This document shows, piece by piece, positions 62,482 through 64,000 of a stretch of DNA of 64,000 nucleotides. The translations under genes and the position numbers were made by a program. Position 1 is the stretch's first letter. The number at the start of each line of letters is the position of its first letter. The DNA is from Prevotella sp. CAG:755 (GTDB lineage Bacteria > Bacteroidota > Bacteroidia > Bacteroidales > Bacteroidaceae): the NCBI GenBank assembly GCA_000431275.1, contig HF989175.1, positions 1 to 64,000 on the forward strand, written 5' to 3'. Under the pieces are notes generated by a model. It did no database searches. It was not told where the DNA came from and saw nothing but the letters and a program-made list of their open reading frames with translations.

Positions 62482-64000
62482 CCGCAAGCAGCGACTGAGG
62501 GACAACATCGAGGCGATACGGACGGCATTCCTCCTTGACCGGGAAGGGCGTACCCCTACCGAGGCCGAGCGCGATATACTGCGCAGGTACTGCGGCTTCG
62601 GAGGCTTGAAGTGCATTCTTAATCCCGCCAAGGAACTGACGGATGCCGTCCACTGGGCGAAATCCGACCTCGAACTCTTTGCCCCCACGGCGGAACTCCA
62701 CCGCCTTATCCGTGAGAATAGCCGTAACGAGATGGAATACAAGCGTTATGTCGATTCGCTGAAAGGCTCCGTGCTCACGGCCTTCTATACCCCGAAGGAA
62801 ATCACAGATACCCTCGCAGGCGTGCTTGCGGGGCACGGCATCATGCCCGTACGGTTGCTGGAACCATCGGCAGGCATGGGAGCGTTTGTAGATTCCATGC
62901 TGCAATTCGCACCCCAAGCCGATGTGATGGCTTTCGAGAAGGACCTGCTGACGGGCAGGATGCTCCGCCATCTTCATCCCGACCGGAAAGTGCGTATAGA
63001 AGGTTTTGAGAAAATAGAAAGACCTTTCAACGGCCATTTCGACCTTGCCCTGTCCAACATTCCCTTCGGCGACATCGCCGTATTCGATGCGGAGTATGAG
63101 AAGCGCTCCCTCATGCACCGGGCAGCGGCGAAGAAGATACACAACTACTTTTTCCTTAAAGGAATCGATGCCGTGCGTGACGGCGGCATCGTCGCCTTCC
63201 TCACCTCGCAGGGCGTGCTGGACAGCGAGAGCAACAACGGCACCCGCTTCCTGATGATGAGGAATGCCGACCTGTTGTCGGTGGTGCGAATGCCCAACAA
63301 CCTCTTCACGGAGAACGCCAACACCGAGGTGGGCTGCGACCTGATCATCCTCCAGAAGAACAGCCGCAAGGAAGTACTGACGGAGGACGACCAACTGTTG
63401 ACACAGACGGTGAAGGACAATCATACCCACGTGACGACCAACCGTTATCTGCTGGCACATCCCGAATTGGTCATACACACCAGTGCCAAACTGGACACCG
63501 ACCCATACGGAAAACCTGCGATGCTCTATCTACATGAGGGCGGTGTGACGGGAATCGCCGAGGATTTGCGTAAGCGGATTGATGCCGATTTGGCTGCACG
63601 GTTGGACGTGGCACGCTATAAGGGTATGGCGGAGGAGATACCAACCCAAGCCATTCCGTCTGCGACCAAGGAAACCAAGATAGCGGAAGAAGTCCCTACA
63701 ATTACAGAGTCTCCGAAAGAACAACCCTCAACAGACTATTCTGCTGAGGGGAAGGCGGTACAGCTTACCCTTTTCGACTTATGGGAGTACACCGTTCCGC
63801 AAGAGAAGCCTGTCCCGAAGAACAAAAAGAAGTCTGCTGTCGCCAAACAGGCACAAAAGGGGAATAACCCCACACCTGCCCGTGCGGAGAAGACGAAGAA
63901 GCAGGATGGTGAATCATTGCAGCCTTCACAGAAAAATGCAGACGATGCCCCCAAAGAAGAAAAGAAGGTCCTGCCGGGCGACATCTACGCGGACATCAAC
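62471..64000 (+). CDS. N6-adenine DNA methylase domain, start of a large element-borne protein (cut by window end)
   Basis: Seen: 510 codons, open to the last base. Residues 90-330 form an N6-adenine methyltransferase: SAM motif LLEPSAGMGAF (129-138), catalytic motif N196-I-P-F (LALSNIPFGD), and FLTSQGVLDS further on; TAFYTPKEITDTLAGVL before motif I is typical of Eco57I/HsdM-like enzymes. After ~400 the sequence becomes a Lys/Pro/Glu-rich linker. Known: Bacteroidota conjugative elements carry about 2000-residue proteins that join this methylase to an SNF2-type helicase; the helicase part would lie beyond the window. Possible roles are anti-restriction or DNA processing. It overlaps the DUF1896 gene by 11 bases. 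Confidence 0.88.
   Translation, partial: MAFNRKQRLRDNIEAIRTAFLLDREGRTPTEAERDILRRYCGFGGLKCILNPAKELTDAVHWAKSDLELFAPTAELHRLIRENSRNEMEYKRYVDSLKGSVLTAFYTPKEITDTLAGVLAGHGIMPVRLLEPSAGMGAFVDSMLQFAPQADVMAFEKDLLTGRMLRHLHPDRKVRIEGFEKIERPFNGHFDLALSNIPFGDIAVFDAEYEKRSLMHRAAAKKIHNYFFLKGIDAVRDGGIVAFLTSQGVLDSESNNGTRFLMMRNADLLSVVRMPNNLFTENANTEVGCDLIILQKNSRKEVLTEDDQLLTQTVKDNHTHVTTNRYLLAHPELVIHTSAKLDTDPYGKPAMLYLHEGGVTGIAEDLRKRIDADLAARLDVARYKGMAEEIPTQAIPSATKETKIAEEVPTITESPKEQPSTDYSAEGKAVQLTLFDLWEYTVPQEKPVPKNKKKSAVAKQAQKGNNPTPARAEKTKKQDGESLQPSQKNADDAPKEEKKVLPGDIYADIN

Overview
The window is a stretch of a Bacteroidales (Bacteroidota) chromosome, followed by the first ~9 kb of an integrated conjugative element of the CTnDOT kind. 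The evidence for the host is the gene set (TonB-dependent receptor, DUF4270 and DUF5686 proteins, PF14121 porin, a protein with a type IX secretion tail, a PiT-PhoU phosphate transporter, the GDE/GT4/GH57 glycogen operon). It is supported by many upstream boxes that fit the Bacteroidales -7 consensus TAnnTTTG, often with TTTG about 20 bp further upstream, and by the lack of strong Shine-Dalgarno sites. Prevotellaceae or a near relative is plausible but not provable from this sequence. No rRNA, tRNA or CRISPR array was seen.

Layout. 1-8.4 kb: tail of a large surface protein, purB, an rRNA pseudouridine synthase, asnS, then rplM-rpsI-rpsB-tsf. 8.5-11.9 kb: a PhoB/PhoR-like two-component pair and gapA. 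12.3-17.6 kb, minus strand: a DUF151/UVR protein, rsmE, an amino-sugar-kinase/RapZ fusion and a TonB-dependent receptor. 18-22.4 kb: nitroreductase, DUF2520, KdsC-like phosphatase, Maf, Sua5/YciO and a CNNM/CBS membrane protein. 22.4-26.4 kb: a lipoprotein, a secreted multidomain protein and a Ser-type sulfatase. 26.8-33.3 kb: RelA-like ppGpp synthetase with a ruined hydrolase site, DUF5686 barrel, miaA, lipid kinase. 33.3-39 kb: Crp-like regulator (minus) diverging from the glycogen operon. 39-46.4 kb: porin, DUF4270 lipoprotein with a degenerate GT5 half-protein (minus), panC-panD-nitroreductase. 46.4-52 kb: nadE-BatD-like (minus) diverging from rfbA and a secreted protein. 52.2-54.5 kb: PiT-PhoU phosphate transporter (minus).

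The mobile element starts in or near 54.5-54.87 kb, just upstream of the phosphate transporter. It carries a tyrosine integrase of IntDOT type, a RhuM-like fragment, two divergent pairs of small helix-turn-helix proteins, a DUF4099/DUF3945 protein, topoisomerase III, DUF1896 and the start of a large N6-DNA-methylase protein cut by the window end. The order xis-like, xis-like, DUF3945, topoisomerase resembles the CTnDOT excision operon (xis2c, xis2d, orf3, exc). By eye, codon use changes at the boundary: host genes favour GAA/AAA, element genes GAG/AAG/CTG.

The signals least explained by known genes are: a family of intergenic palindromes built on TGACAG...CTGTCA; a perfect 19-bp inverted repeat flanking the topoisomerase gene; an exact 65-bp tandem duplication carrying the rfbA promoter; tandem 11-bp repeats between the divergent regulator operons of the element; and the kinase-RapZ fusion.
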